Positions 12,301 through 25,060 are shown, numbered from the stretch's first letter. The stretch is 64,000 bases of DNA from Sympetrum striolatum (GCA_947579665.1 CANPUZ010000072.1:186001-250000), one strand, 5' to 3'. Notes: a model not told the origin generated them from the letters alone. Numbers and translations: made by a program.

Positions 12301-12725
12301 TAATTGAAAATTGTCAATTTCTATCAGCTGCTTACCCAAAAAACGTAGAAAACTCGATAAAATTGTTGAAATTTCAGGTTTGTGGCCATATTTTGCTAAA
12401 CTTTGAAAAAAATGAAAGGTTTGAATTCACTACAATACTCATGACAAGATTTATCCAAATTCATTAGATATTTTCAAATTTTCGTGGCAGTTAACCATAA
12501 ATACGTCTATATAATCAAAATGAATCAGTGAAATTTAAGGTTTTTGGCCATATTTTGCTAAAAAATGAGCAAAACTAGAAAGGTTTGTAATCATTATATA
12601 GTCATTGACAAGATCTATTCAAATTAAAAAAAAATTATTCAATATATTCTAGCAATTAACCCAAAACACATCAAAAACTCAAAAAAAATATTAGTGTAAT
12701 TTCAGGTTTTTGGCCATATGTTGCT
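9389..12725 (+). repeat. Satellite array, forward orientation (unit about 165 bp, about 20 copies)
   Basis: The marker AGTTAACCCAAAATACG recurs at about 9643, 9805, 9967, 10133, 10296, 10458 and 10625, spacing 162-167 bp, and onward to 12660. Each unit also holds GGTGAAATTTCAGG and GGCCATATTTTGC. Divergence between neighbours is high. No coding potential. Confidence 0.85.
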
Positions 12726-13135
12726 TAACATTGAGCTTAACCTCTGGTCATTGCCCTCTGTCATTTACCTCAGGTCATCGACCTCGGGTCATCGACCTCT
12801 AGTCATCGACCTCTGGTCATTGACCGCTGGTCATTGACCGCTGGTCATGAACCTCCGGTAATCGACCTCGGGTCATCGACCTCTGGTCATCGACCTCTTG
12901 TAATCGAGCTCTTGTAATCGAGCTCAGGTCATCGACCTTTGGTCTTTGACCTGGGGTCATAGATTGTAACTCATACCGGAGTCCACCTTCCGGAATGGAG
13001 GTCCTGGAATCGACACCCCGAAGTCGTCATCCCGGTGTCAAGCTCCCGGATTAGATCTCCTGTAGTCATCCTCCCAGTGACCACCTTACGGAGTCGACCT
13101 TACGGAGTAGACCCTACGGAATCGACCTCGGGTTT
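12726..13135. repeat. 14-bp minisatellite, GC-richer than its surroundings
   Basis: Units of the type GGTCATCGACCTCG repeat every 14 bp from about 12735 to 12950, followed by a related GGAGTCGACC type with the same period near 13080-13130. The block is far richer in G+C than the satellite it interrupts. Two consecutive units at 12815 and 12829 read GGTCATTGACC, a perfect inverted repeat of GGTCA with one spacer base. Confidence 0.8.
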
Positions 13136-13740
13136 GCTCATCAGTTAAACCAAAAAAATAACGAAAACTCGAAAAAAGATCATTTAAATTTCAGCTTTAA
13201 AGCAATATTTTATTGAAAATTGAGAAAAACAGGTCAAGTTTAAACTCATGTTAATGTTATTGACGAGATAAATCAATACTTAATAGATATAATCAATTTT
13301 TATTACCAGTTAACCCAAAATACGTCGAAAATTCAAAATGAATCGTTGAAATTTCAGGTTTTAGGCCATATATTGCAAAACAAACGAGCAAATATAATCA
13401 GATTTGTATAAATTCTAAAATTATTGACAAGATCAATTCAAATTCAGAAGAAATATTAAATTAATCATAGCAGTTAACCCAATAAACTTTTAAAATTTGA
13501 AAAACAAATGGGTAAAATTTCAGCATTGTTGCCATATTTTGCTAAATTTCAGCAAAATTATTAAGTTTTGCACTCATTTTAAAAATATTGACGAGATCTA
13601 ACTTAATTCTTCAGAGTAATTAAATTTATGTCAGCAGTTAACCCAAAATACGTCGAAAATTCAAAAAAGAATATTGGTGAAATTTCAGGTTTTTTGCACT
13701 ATTTTGCTAAAAATTGAGCAAAAATAGTAAATTTTGTACT
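13136..13740 (+). repeat. Satellite array resumes (forward orientation)
   Basis: Same 165-bp unit as 9389-12725, about 3.5 copies, with AGTTAACCCAAAATACG-type markers at about 13310, 13470 and 13635. The array ends abruptly near 13740. Confidence 0.8.
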
Positions 13741-14480
13741 CATTTTATTGTTACATTCATTTTTACTTCTTTAAAGTTTTTACAGATATTAAAACCAGAA
13801 GTAAGAAGGGGTATCAAGTTTTTATACCATTAATAATTTTGGCACTCAGTGAAACTTTGTTTTACTTTAAGGAGACATCTGCTTCACTTAATATTGGCTT
13901 TTGCGATAACAATTTATAAGTCACAAGAGCAGACATTTGATCATGTAGGTGTGTATTTATAACATGAGGTTTTTTTCGCATTATATATGTGTCAGTTTCA
14001 AGAACGCAAAATAAAAATTATTTAATAATTAAAGTAAATGCACAAGGTAGGCTGTTAAGAGATTTGAAAAATTTTACAAGAAACATCACGTTAATAGAAT
14101 TGTTAATTTTAAACCAAATTAAATCTAAAGAAAAAATATTAATGTTTTATGTATATCAATATATAATAAAACAATTCTCATAAGTCATAATAATGTTTTT
14201 TTTATATTAATTCTGATTTAAGCAATCTTAACATAATTATCATATAATATACAAACAAATTAATGGACAATATTTCACTGATACAAATTAATTTGCAACT
14301 GGTTTCACAAATAATTAACTAACTACATAAATAAAAATATTAAGAAACAATTAACTTATAAATAGAAATGAGACAGAATAAATACACGCATAAATTTATC
14401 CCCAAAGAAAATAAAAAATTACTTTGATCACGTTTTTGGTTGAAGCAAAAAGATATTTGGGGAAAATTAGTCAAAATGAA
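13741..14480. other. AT-rich sequence, no feature seen
   Basis: Open frames up to 64 codons occur on the plus strand but are low-complexity and lysine/isoleucine-rich, as expected by chance at this base composition. Confidence 0.4.
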
Positions 14481-14980
14481 CTCTAACCAGTGCGCTTCAT
14501 TGATAGTATATACCAACATCAATTATATATGTATAGACACTTCTCTGGATATACCTATATATATACGGGATCAAAATCCTTACCATGTTCCTCAAGTGTC
14601 ATCACTTCAAATTTTTACGTCACACTGGCCATAGCGATTAACCGCCACAAAAATTCAGATTTTTACCCTCAATACCGTGGGTTCACTGCCAGAAGGCCTC
14701 CAAATCCCAATCTTATCCACAAAAATGCATTGCGGGGATTTTTGGAAATATTTTGAAGCACTTCAATGCAAATTAGAGACTTAAAATTCAAGGAATAGCA
14801 GAAGGCCCTGCACATCCAATGAAAACATCAAAGGCATCTCCAAAGATTATCCTTGGTTCGACGCTAGGTCATAGCAATTATTCTACATAAGAAACAAAAG
14901 TTATGATTTTTATTAGCATTTGCAAGCTTTATTTCATTTTCAAAATTATATAGGAGATGATGGACAGAGGGAATCCAGTC
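14481..14980 (-). repeat. Degenerate copy of the composite T-arm-module repeat (left flank of 3.2-kb element)
   Basis: Contains diverged versions of the unit ends and modules found at 47.4-58.9 kb, including TGGCCATA, a GTGGGTTCACTGCCAGA-type core and AAAATGCATTGCGG. The remaining part of the same repeat type lies at 18182-18365, on the other side of the 3.2-kb element. Confidence 0.55.
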
Positions 14981-17900
14981 TAGAGATGGGCGCCGCGCCA
15001 ATTACGCCAGCCGCCGACAATATCACGCTGCCACTGCCGAAGAAATAACTATGGCACGCCGCCGCCTATAAAATTTTCGTGGTTTTGATTTTAAAACAAA
15101 GTTCAGCAGTCGAAAATATATTGACAAGTGGTTCGAAGAGGTACGCTTTGAACTGAAAGAATACATCTCGGGCTTTCCACGAGGGCGCTGAGTTATAGGT
15201 GATATCGATACGTGTTACGATTAGGCCCTTTGCACAAGTGCTGGCAAAATTGGTGCCAGTGTAGGAGTTGAGGACCACTTAACAGGCAGGAGTCACTGTA
15301 CAATGAGTCCCACCAGAAGGTGGCGTTCACTTGACAAGTGTGCCTTGCCTGGGCGTGGTACACTTTACTCAGGCGGCTATCACTGAATGCATAGTTTTCT
15401 TCACATATTAGCAGTTTTTTGTCTAGAATTTGCGGAAACTTGTTTCTAATTATCAGACATAAGTTTTAAAGGAATTATAAATTATTATACCACATCTTAT
15501 AAGTAAAAAAATTTATTTATTTTAAATCAATGAAAAAGCTATAAATTGTCTCTCTTTCCATTATAGTTACTTGAATTTTGAGTTGAATAAAACTTGAACA
15601 AGAATGTCCACAGAAAAACAAGTCCCATAAAATTTTAGCTTTATATATTTCATGTGTAACTATGAAATAGATATTTTTTTAAAATCTTTTTGGTACTTTA
15701 TCGCAGTCAGAAATATATAAGTTCCTATTATTTTGAGCTCTCAAACAGAGCGCCCAATTTGAAAAATGATACCTCAAAATATATTAATTTAATTAACACA
15801 ATATTGCGGTATATATTTTTAATCAAAATTAAAATTGAATTATATTTCCTTGCCACCTGAAAAAATTGTTACCGATTATGTAAATCAACTTTTTCTCAGT
15901 AATGAAAGTAGTTACGCTTGCAAAATTGGTTTTGGTACCAAGCTCTTGGTAGAATATTTCATAATACGTATATATAATAATATATTCTACACGTTATATA
16001 ATTCATGCAATACATTGCGGAAGATGTAACTTCCGCGATGTATGTTCGCTTTCGAATGTTTATAATAGAATATAGGGGTTTAAAATAACACAAATAAAAT
16101 TCAGTCTCAATATACTATCTCGCTGGATGTTTTTAATGAATGGAGTATAGCGAAAAGTAGTAGGCAACTACATTTTTGAACGCATTTTTCTTAAACTTCT
16201 CGACATTCCCTTCAAAATTTTCAGGATGTATTTTCCCAGAATATTTACCAAGAAATTTTAAAGTATCAAAAAATCATAAAAGGAAGCAAATTATCAAGAA
16301 TAAGAACTTCTTCGTTTCTGAAATGAGACTGAGTATTCGAAGAACAAGTACAAACAAATTTGATACGAATTTCCAAATTTTTAATTTTAAACATTTTTCT
16401 TTTCTTATTTTTCTTGTAAATATGATGATGATGATTAACTATAATTAAACTTCACTGAACAGTTTTCAATTACTGTATCCCCATGTGGTATAATATTAAA
16501 ATTAATTTAGGCTAACTTTCTCTATCAATGTGTATATTTCTACTACGTGCATTAATCTCTCTTATGAACATGGGGCCGTTTGAGATACATTAGGCTTTAG
16601 TAATGGCAAGTAATGTGCATTCATTAGGTATCATAATTTATGTGAATACTTTTATAAAAGCCATCTTGAACATACATGTAAACCAAAATGTTAACTCCAA
16701 CAAGAAAATTTTCTTCATAGGGTACAACAGTATTATCCTGGATTACCTTCAATTCCTACTAATTGAAGCATCTTTTGATTAATAAATAAACCCCTAATGC
16801 AGAGTTCTAAAACATTATAATCGATTTGAATATCTTTATTAGAACATAGTATATTCCCGCAAGCAGCACTACCATTGAGAGGAGTTTTAGTACATGCAGG
16901 CTCACTTTCAAAAGCAGACTAGAGCCACAGAGATTGAATAAGATGGTATTCATCCAGGACAACTATGCGTTGTGTAAAGATTTTGTTGACAGAGTGTAAC
17001 CTACTGCTGAATGTTATTAATATATTTATTTTAAACTCTTCTAATTCATTCATTTGCTTATGATTATTTTAGTTCGTTTAAATGTAAATGATTCGATTTG
17101 CGTTCATCATTTATACATTTTTTATTTTCTGGAAATTTCAATTGAACGTCTATTCCTGGATTCCATACTTGAAAAATGTGGCGCAAATGTGATTTAAACT
17201 AATTCACAATAATAGCTCATCCATTGATCGACATTCTACTTGCTAATTGTGCCCCGTTTGTGATACCACTCTTTAAACATTCTTAAAGTAATGTAGTTTA
17301 ATTATAAGAAGCATGCTTTTGTGAAAATAAGGAAAACAACGAATTTCCAAATTAACCTCTTTATGGCACAGAGTGAGTTAGAATCGAAAAATGCTGACCA
17401 AGAATAAGGAAATATTTTTAGTGTGAACTTTGAAACTTCGCATTGCCATACCTCAATATGTTCTGCTTACAATAGCCCCAGACAGCTTATGTAAGCTCGT
17501 TTTCCTTAAATCGGAGGGTCGGAGAGAGGATAAGAGAAAGAAATATAACTTAAAAGACATGTTGCATGAAGTGAGTATTTCACCAACAGAAGCTAACTCA
17601 GAGATCTGATGAAAGTTATGCAATTATTCAAATATTCAACTGTGATCACTTAAAAAGCATAATTAAGCTTCAGGGTTTATTATTCAAGACTGTATTGATT
17701 TTTTTCTCTATGATTTTGCTCGTTGGAGTTTGGTTTGAGGCTGAAGAATTTTGAAAAAATCTAAACCTGACATTATTCCTGAATTTTGGTCAATTTTGAC
17801 CCCCTGTAGAATTTAAATAGGGAGAAATCAGCGTAAATAATTTGGTAGTAATAGGCAGGATTTATTTGAGAATTGCAAGTACTAAAGTCTGCACTCGAGA

Positions 17901-18173
17901 AAAGGATTTTTTTGCCTAGTTTTTTTATTTTAGCTCATTGTTCTGCGTATTCAAGATAGCTCTACATTGTCATTATTGGTATGATATAATTGTAATAATG
18001 TACTCTCAGATATTTGATTTATTCGCCTCTTTCTGTGCCGTATACGAACGAAGTTTTACTCACCGCCAGTTAAGCCGTGCCGCCGCCAAAGATTAAGCAG
18101 TCAGCCTTCACGACGTTTGCTTCATTTTCCCCTACGCCGCCGCAGACAAAAATTATAACGATGCCCATGTCTA
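14981..18173 (+). mobile_element. 3.2-kb element with hAT-like ends, copy 1
   Basis: Termini read TAGAGATGGGC on the left and, inverted, TAGACATGGGC on the right, the style of hAT inverted repeats. Subterminal ends are rich in GCCGCC. The whole interval is found again, reverse-complemented, at 51148-54655. No transposase is encoded; the largest frames are about 90 codons. The flanking 8-mers (ATCCAGTC and GTCCATAT) are only partly alike, so a target duplication is not proven. Likely a non-autonomous DNA transposon. Confidence 0.6.
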
Positions 18174-18181
18174 GTCCATAT

Positions 18182-18365
18182 GATACCGGGAAAGTCCTGA
18201 AATAGGACTCCATTACCCTCATCTGAAATGCATAAGGTAATGTAAATGGCCTTCTGGGATCAAACCAAGGATGATCAACAAAATCTAAAACAAGGTTTTG
18301 AAATGTATCTATGATTCTATCTATATGCCGAATTTCAAGTTTCTATATTATTGGGAAGGGGTTCA
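18182..18365 (+). repeat. Composite T-arm-module repeat fragment
   Basis: Contains the ATGCCGAATTTCAAGTTTCTATATTATTGGGAA-type phrase and a GGGATCAAACCAAGGA core seen in the 47-59 kb cluster. It is continuous in reading with the RTE endonuclease that follows, making a chimeric open frame from 18298. Confidence 0.55.
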
Positions 18366-20839
18366 AGAGGAAACTGAAAACTTCTACCTAACTCTCGGCA
18401 CTGAACATGACAAAGAAGCCCACTACTACAAAGTCATTACGGGAGATTTTGATGCTCGTGTACGTCATCAGGAAGCTGATGACACACAGGGACTGGGCCA
18501 GAAAAATGAGCAAGGTCACCGCTTAGTAGAGTTTGCAGAATGCACCAATATGAATATAACAAATAAGTACTTTAAGAAAAATCCGACAAGGAAATGGACA
18601 AGGAGACGTCCCAATGGAACAAAAAATGAAATAGACTACATAATGGTAAACAGACTCTACACTGTAACTAACTGTAAAGTTTTGAATAACTTCAACACTG
18701 GAACTGACCATAGAATTTTTAGATGCAGAATTAATATTAACCCCCAAATGGAACGAAAATAGTTGGTATCTTGCAAGATGGATGAGATAAATATCGCTAA
18801 ACTATGAGATAACAAGAAGCAGTTTCAGCTGGAACTTAGAAATAGATTCTCAACACTTCAGGAGGAAGAACTCGAAACCAAAGTTATGAAGAAAGCGGCA
18901 GAGGAAGTATCAAGCATGCAAAGAAAACCTAAGGAAGGTGAAGTTTTGAATAACTTCAATACTGTAATTGATCACAGAATTGTTAGATGCAGAATGAATA
19001 CTAACCCCCGAATGGAATGAATGAAGTTGGTTTCATGCAAGAACGATGAGATAAATATCACTAAACTATCAGATAACAAGAAGGATTTTCAGCTGGAACT
19101 AAGAAAAAGATTCTCAGCACTTTAGGAGGAAGAACTCAAAACCAAAGTTAGTGATGAAGAAAGTGGCAGAGGAAGTAGCAAGCATGCCAAGAAAACATAA
19201 GGATGAGAAATTTAGTGATAGAACCTGGTAAATGATGAAATGATGGAAGGAACTGAAGAATTCAGACACTCCAAGAGATAACATCGAATATGCCGAGCTT
19301 TGCAAAGCCATCAGAGTAGCAATCAAGGGAGATGTGAGGAATTTTAATGAAAAGTTTGTGCAAAAGGCCATAGAAAATAATATGAGCATAAATAGGGCTA
19401 GAAGACGCCTAGCAGTTGGCAAAAAATAGATTTTAGCATTACAGAAAAGAGATGGCACAACAAAATTTAACAGACCAGCAATATTGAGGACTGTAGCAGA
19501 ACACTTTGGCAACCTATACAAGAAGATGGGAAATGCAGAAGAGGAAAACCAGGAGGAAAGCCAAAGCTCACAAAATCTCCTCTCCATTCTCCCAGAAGAG
19601 GTAATGACAGCGATTAAGCAGATGAAGAATGGGAAAGCAGGAGCAGATGGGGTGTTGGCGGAGTATCTGAAAGCTGGTGGAACAGAGTTTGTTTATGTCT
19701 TAGCACAACTATTCAGAAATTGTCTAAAACAAGGAATGATTCCCAAGGAATGGAACCACACAAGGATTGCCCTTCTGCACAAGAAAGGAAGCAAAGAATA
19801 TTTGAAGGACTATCGCCAGATTAGCCTCCTTCCAGTTGTCTATGAAACATTCATGAGGATAATAGTTGAATGTCTTAAGATGACCCTGTCTTCAGCACAG
19901 CCTAGAGAACATACAAAATTCCGGAAAAGCTTCAGCACTATGGACCACATCCACAAACTACAGGCAATTATTAACAGAACGAATGAGTACGAGATGCCAC
20001 TCGTCCTTTGCTTTGTGGATTACAAACACGCCTTCTATCAAGGGATACATTCTGAGTACATCCGTCTCTTGCACCTTGATTTGGAAGAGAAGGGCTTAAG
20101 AGTAAATGGGGAGTACATCAGTCACCTTTGTTTTGCATATGATATAATTCTCTTTGCAGCTAACGCAGAAGATCTAACTTCAAGACTTGAAGAGCTAAAC
20201 ACAGCAGGACAGAAAATAGGACTCAGGATAAATCTAACAAAAACAAAGGTAATGTATAATTCTTTTGCAATGCAAGAACCAGTCAAACTTCAAAGAAAAC
20301 CTCTGGATGTTTGCTTGGAATAAACATACCTGGGACAACTTGTAACAACAGGAGAGAAAAACAGGATTAATGAAGTAAACAGAAGAATTAAACTTGGCTG
20401 GAGCACATTTGGTAGGAACTCACACATTCTGAAGTCAATAATGCCAATGGTTATGAAGAGGAAGATCTTCAACCAATGCATTTTACCAGTCTTGACCTAT
20501 GGAAGTGAAACTTGGGTGTTAAATGCTGCAATAACCGAGAGACTTCAGACAACGCAAAGGAGCATGGAGTGCTGTATGCTGGGAATCACAAGAAGAGACA
20601 GGAAACGCAACACTTGGGTGAGACTGATGACTGGAGTTACAGACATCATAGATAAGGTAAGATCACTAAAATGGAGGTGGGCAGGCCATGTAGCGAGAAG
20701 AAACGACAACCGTTGGACATCTGCAGTTCTCAACTGGATACCAAGAGATGTGAAGAGACCAAGAAGAAGACTTGTGGACAGGTGGAATAGAGACATCATC
20801 AAGTACTTAGGTGTAACGTGGCAACAAGAAGCTCACTAA
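18366..20839 (+). pseudogene. RTE-like non-LTR retrotransposon, decayed
   Basis: An endonuclease part at 18366-18762 shows GDFDARV, WTRRRPNG, KNEIDYIM and DHR. RT starts near 19484 (KNGKAGADG, LLHKKGSK, QISLLPVVY, FVDYKHAF). After FVDYKHAF there is a deletion, and the catalytic FADD box reads FAYD, so RT is inactive. The C-terminal part (20333-20839) has YGSETW, KWRWAGHVAR and RPRRR, typical of RTE-type LINE ends. A stop near 20321 and several frameshifts separate the parts. An internal duplication of about 263 bp is present in the region after the endonuclease (see findings). Confidence 0.8.
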
Positions 20840-20842
20840 GAA

Positions 20843-21095
20843 GCGAGGACATTGTGAGATTTGTGAAGGCTCAAAGACTAGCTTGGCTGGGTCATCTGGA
20901 AAGAATGAGCAAAGAAAGGCTGCCCAAGAAATTACTACATGGAAGGATGGATGGAAAAAAAAGGAAGAGGAAAAGATGGATTTGGAAGAAGAAATAAAGG
21001 CTTTGAGGATTGAAAGATGGTGGGAGAAAGTGCAGAACAGGGGAGAATGGAGAGGCGTCTTGAGGGAGGCCAAGGCCCACACTGGGCTGTAGTGC
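20843..21095 (+). pseudogene. Second LINE 3' tail fragment
   Basis: Reads DIVRFVKAQRLAWLGHLERM followed by KERLPKKLL and a lysine/arginine-rich stretch. This is the region after RT in many insect LINEs, but it is not the continuation of the first tail, whose own stop lies at 20837-20839. Confidence 0.6.
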
Positions 21096-21107
21096 CAAAG
21101 AAGAAGA

Positions 21108-21480
21108 GGAATGATTAAATGCTTTGTGTGCAGTGTGTTCCTGTGTGGCTGCGAGACATCGACCCTAAAGAACAAAGAGAGAAACAGAATAGAGGCATTC
21201 GAAATGTGGGTTTGGACAAAAATATTAAACATAAAGGGGAAGGACAAAGAATGAAGAGGTACTGAGGAGAGTGAATGAAAAAAGAAGATTGGTTGATTTG
21301 ATAATGCAAAGGAAGAAGAATTGGATAGGGCATGGAATAAGAAGGAAGTGCTCACTTAAGGATATGCTGTAAGTGGAGGGACAAAAGAAGAGACGAAGGA
21401 GAAATTCATTTAAGAATGAAGAACAGAGCGGAGGATAGGGAAAATTGGAGAAACAACCCCTAGGACCTGAACAAACAGAC
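21108..21480 (+). pseudogene. Third LINE 3' tail fragment
   Basis: Frames with one or two shifts give CFVCSVFLCGCETSTLKNKE, then RIEAFEMWVW, NWIGHGIRR and a basic tail. This is again an equivalent C-terminal region of an RTE/Jockey-type element, so it duplicates what precedes it. Confidence 0.6.
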
Positions 21481-21955
21481 TATCAATGATAAGTTTAACC
21501 TGCGTTCCAATATCCACACACACAATACTCGTCACTCTGAACTTATTGATATTCCTCAACGTTGACTCAGGAAGACAGCAAATAGCCTAAACTACTCCGT
21601 AACCAAATTCTTTAACCCTTTAAGGACTGACGTTCCCATAACAGACTGCAGCTGTGTTCTCTAGGTAGCTAAACAATATCTCGAGTATCATAATATGGTC
21701 AGTAAATGTTATTTTGTGGGCTAAGAGGGTCCAAAGCTTAGTTTCATTTGAGTTTTGGCGCACTTAAGGCAAGGGAAATATTTCTTGTGATTTTCTGAAA
21801 AACAGGGAATTTTTTAGATGGATCCTTCTGGCAACTAATTTTTACAAGTTTTACTGTTTTCAATTAAAAGTAGACTTTTGCTTGTACAACTTTAGTATGA
21901 TGTTCTGATCATCCAAAGAAATGAAATGGAGCAGACTTTGAGGTTATTTGTTTTT

Positions 21956-22819
21956 GTTATAACTAGTGATAGGTCGATTCCTAAATTTTAGCGATTCTGA
22001 CATTTCTATTCTACCATTGCCGATTCTGTCGATTCTGATGCCATAGGCTCCAAGAAAAATATCACTTAATTCCAGGTAACAAGAAAAACACTTAAAAAAT
22101 CATTACTCTGTGAAAGAATCAGTTGACAAAACATCATACTATTTAATTAAATGGTGAAATTTCAAGTGTCTCATCTTTCGGTGATGAAAACTTTACAAAG
22201 GATCTATGTTGTTTATTAAAATGTTTTAATAAATATGAGGTAGATTTTGAAGTTTCACCATGGAAAATTTTTGCGCAGTGGAAACACATGGCAATTTGAT
22301 CATATATAGGATCAATATGAAAATGATTCCACACTATCGACATTTCAACGCTCAGTAGAAGTTGAGGTAAATTTCTAGATTCACACAGTTTGCGTTTTTT
22401 AAACCCACTAGATTTAGCCCGTTTTCAATGATATCAGGGATGATACTTCGTTCATTGCGGCTTATTATACAAATAATAGCGAGGGTAAATTTCTAGATTA
22501 ACACAGTTTGTATTTTAATTGTGTGAAACTAGAAATTAAACGAAGTCAACAACAATGTTTTGAACCTTGAAAACTTATTTATCATTACGGGACTAAGGCA
22601 TGGAAGATATGGTCACTATGCTGATTTGAATGTGTTTTGTTTTTACGATTACATGGTGCGAAAATTCAAATGACCGTTGGAAGTACGGTCATATATAAAT
22701 TTGTGGTTTGAAGTACTACTGTAATCGGAATCAACTTTTCACTTTGGTAAATACTCATTTCCGATTCCAATTCTTGGCATAGAATGGAGGAATTGAATCG
22801 ACCCATCACTAGTTATAAC
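21956..22819 (-). mobile_element. hAT-type remnant with perfect 8-bp target duplication
   Basis: GTTATAAC at 21956-21963 and again at 22812-22819 flank an 848-bp element. Its ends are TAGTGATAGGTCGATTC on the left and, inverted, TAGTGATGGGTCGATTC on the right. Eight-base duplications and such termini are diagnostic of hAT transposons. Removal of one copy plus the element restores continuous piggyBac DNA. Confidence 0.85.
22143..22343 (-). pseudogene. BED-type zinc finger fragment of a hAT transposase
   Basis: 66 codons with VWNHF near the start, CFHCAK in the middle, and LLKHFNKQH. This is the C..C..H..H layout of a BED finger, which binds DNA at the N-terminus of hAT transposases. No catalytic RNase-H-like or dimerisation domain follows, so the element cannot move itself. 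Confidence 0.75.
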
Positions 22820-23172
22820 GTTGTTTATTGCTCCGTTCCCATATGGGCATGTCAAGCCTTCCCACTACTGTGCGACTTCCTTGCCAATGGCTGTAAAGGA
22901 AAGCTGTATATAGTATATTAGAGAATATTTTGTGACATAAAGACATTATTTTTGGTTAAGTTAAGAATTATTTTAGTTTTAAGTTGAGACAAAAAGACTA
23001 TGGCAATTTTTATGTATTCTCATGAACGAAATTTTGGAAAATCTTAAATTATTTAGAAGAAGCGGCAACAACAAATAATAGTAAATGATTATTGTGTTAG
23101 ATATTCCAATCCTTTCAAATTTTATTAGCTTCACATAAAAATTATATCATTAGATCTGTTATATTTTCTGTT

Positions 23173-24175
23173 CAGGAAATACGTTAGTCTTCATGAGTCG
23201 ACTTCACTGAAGGAGGCTCTCCGAATCCTTGCCGAGGATGAAGAGAGTGAAGTAGATGTTACCGATTTATTCATTTCTCCAACAGAAGAAAATGAGCTTA
23301 CTAATGAAGAATCGGCTGATAAAGATGAGAAAATATTGGTCGACAATTTCACTGGCAAGCAAATGAGGGCACAAGCCGAGATTTGGTTGGCAACCAAGGA
23401 AAGAATTGGTGCTGAAGAAAACGAATTGGCAAAAATATTTGCCAAGAGAAAATGGATAAGGGCAGCATTGAGTGCACAGGAAGTTTTTCTGAAGCAGATT
23501 ACTGTTCATACTCTATATTTAGCTGCATCTAATTGCTAGAGCTCTTCATCGATGACAAGCTCCTCGCAATCATAGTGTAACAAAGTGAGAATTATGCCCG
23601 ATTTTTTAATTGCCCCAGTCCACAAATTACAGCGGAGGAGATGCGAGCGTTCATTGGCATTTTGATTGTCTTTGGATAGAAAGTTCTCCTGGAAAAAAAT
23701 ATTACTGGGACGCGAAAAAGGATCTACATATTCAATTGGATAGTCGAGCGATGAGGAGGGACTGATTCTTCAAAATTATGAAGTTTTTACACTTAGCGGA
23801 TAATACTAAGTTAGACAGTCAAGCGATGGGTTCTACAAAGTCTGGCCTACGATGAAAAGGATTACATAGAGATGGATGCAGCATTTGGTGCCTTCCCAGC
23901 TCTAAGATGGTGGAGGATAGATGATCAGATACTACGGAAGACACAGCTGCAAGCGATTTAGTAGAGGAAAACCGATAAGATTCGGTTATATGTCTTGGTG
24001 CCTGAACTCTGATGCTGGATACTCATTAATTTCGATTTCTACCATGGGAGAATTCTTAAAGTGATATAAAACATGAAGAAGCGGTTGGAAGAGCAGCAGC
24101 TCCTCTTCTCACTATGCTGGAGAAAATTGCTAAGAAGGAATTACAGTACAGGATAATCTTTTAACAGAATATAAT
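23173..24175 (+). pseudogene. piggyBac transposase, N-terminal and middle part, with frameshifts
   Basis: The acidic N-terminal region is open from 23173 to 23539 (LAEDEESEVDVTDLF near the start). Broken frames follow containing EEMRAFIGILIVFG, WRIDDQ (which aligns with the first catalytic Asp region) and IRFGY/WCLNSDAGY, the conserved core before the second Asp. Stops occur near 23537, 23575 and 23679 and later. The second catalytic region is missing because the coding sequence is interrupted by another repeat. Dead copy. Confidence 0.75.
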
Positions 24176-24234
24176 TATTTCTATCGATGTTCATTTGAAG
24201 TAGTATGTGAAAAAATATATTACCATTAATTTAT

Positions 24235-25060
24235 TTTACTGAATATCTATTATATATAGATGCTTCTCCGGATTCATTCATGTACACATCTATATATATA
24301 TATATATATATATAGATAGATAGATAGAATACTAATTCACAGGCTAAACCACAAGCATCATTGACTTGAAATTTTAAGATGTATTGGCCATAATGTGTAA
24401 CCTCCAGAAAAATTTTGATTTTGAACCTCAGTGTCATGGGTTTGATTCCAGAGGGCCCCAAAGTCCCGATTTTTTTCATTTAAATGCATTGCCTTGATTT
24501 TTGGGAATAAAAAAAAATACTTCCCGGATAGGTGGAGAACTAAAACTCAAGACACCGATTGATATGGTCAGGATCTATGGATAAAATTAATGACTTTTAC
24601 AGAAAATGTCCTTAGTTCAATGTTAGGACCATGCAAAAATCTACCGTTTAAAATACATTGAGGTATTTTTCATTATTTTTTTTTTGATGCACCAAACGAA
24701 ATGATAGGAAGTTCGTGCTAGGCTAGAAGATGTATGGTAAGAATTAGTTTAAGAAAAAAAATAGATAAGACTGTACTATTCCTGGGTTACATGCCAGAGC
24801 TCATTAACATTTCTCTCTTAAGGAATATATCTGAAAAGTTGGACGTCATTTGAGGCAGTTGCGGCCAATATTTGCTGCTTGAGTTTTCCCATATAGTTAG
24901 AGACTATGATCTTCTGTTGTGCAGCATAGTAATTATCAACAGGAAGACATGGTTTCAATGCTGGACAGAGAAATTGCAGCTAATTTTAAGAATATTTTCA
25001 GTATTTTTTCTACTTTTGAGGACCCTCTCGATATGATGTCGACTTGAAATTTGTGTTATC
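24235..25060 (-). repeat. Composite T-arm-module repeat inserted in piggyBac
   Basis: Starts with the end sequence ATGCTTCTCCGGATTCATTC and (TA)n, then AATACTAATTCACAGGC, the module TCATGGGTTTGATTCCAGA and further modules, same order as the minus-oriented units at 47.4 and 55.3 kb. The copy is shorter and more diverged than those. Confidence 0.65.

Noticed and set aside
9389..13740. CRISPR-like array
   Set aside because: The units are diverged 165-bp satellite monomers and a 14-bp minisatellite; no constant repeat with variable spacers, and the DNA is eukaryotic.
18298..18365. N-terminus of the 154-codon frame as part of the LINE protein
   Set aside because: These codons are translated composite-repeat DNA; the same text occurs as non-coding repeat near 48.9 and 58.1 kb.
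19114..21355. Minus-strand frames opposite the RTE-like region (up to 182 codons)
   Set aside because: Low-complexity Phe/Ser-rich translations of the complement of lysine/arginine-rich LINE sequence.
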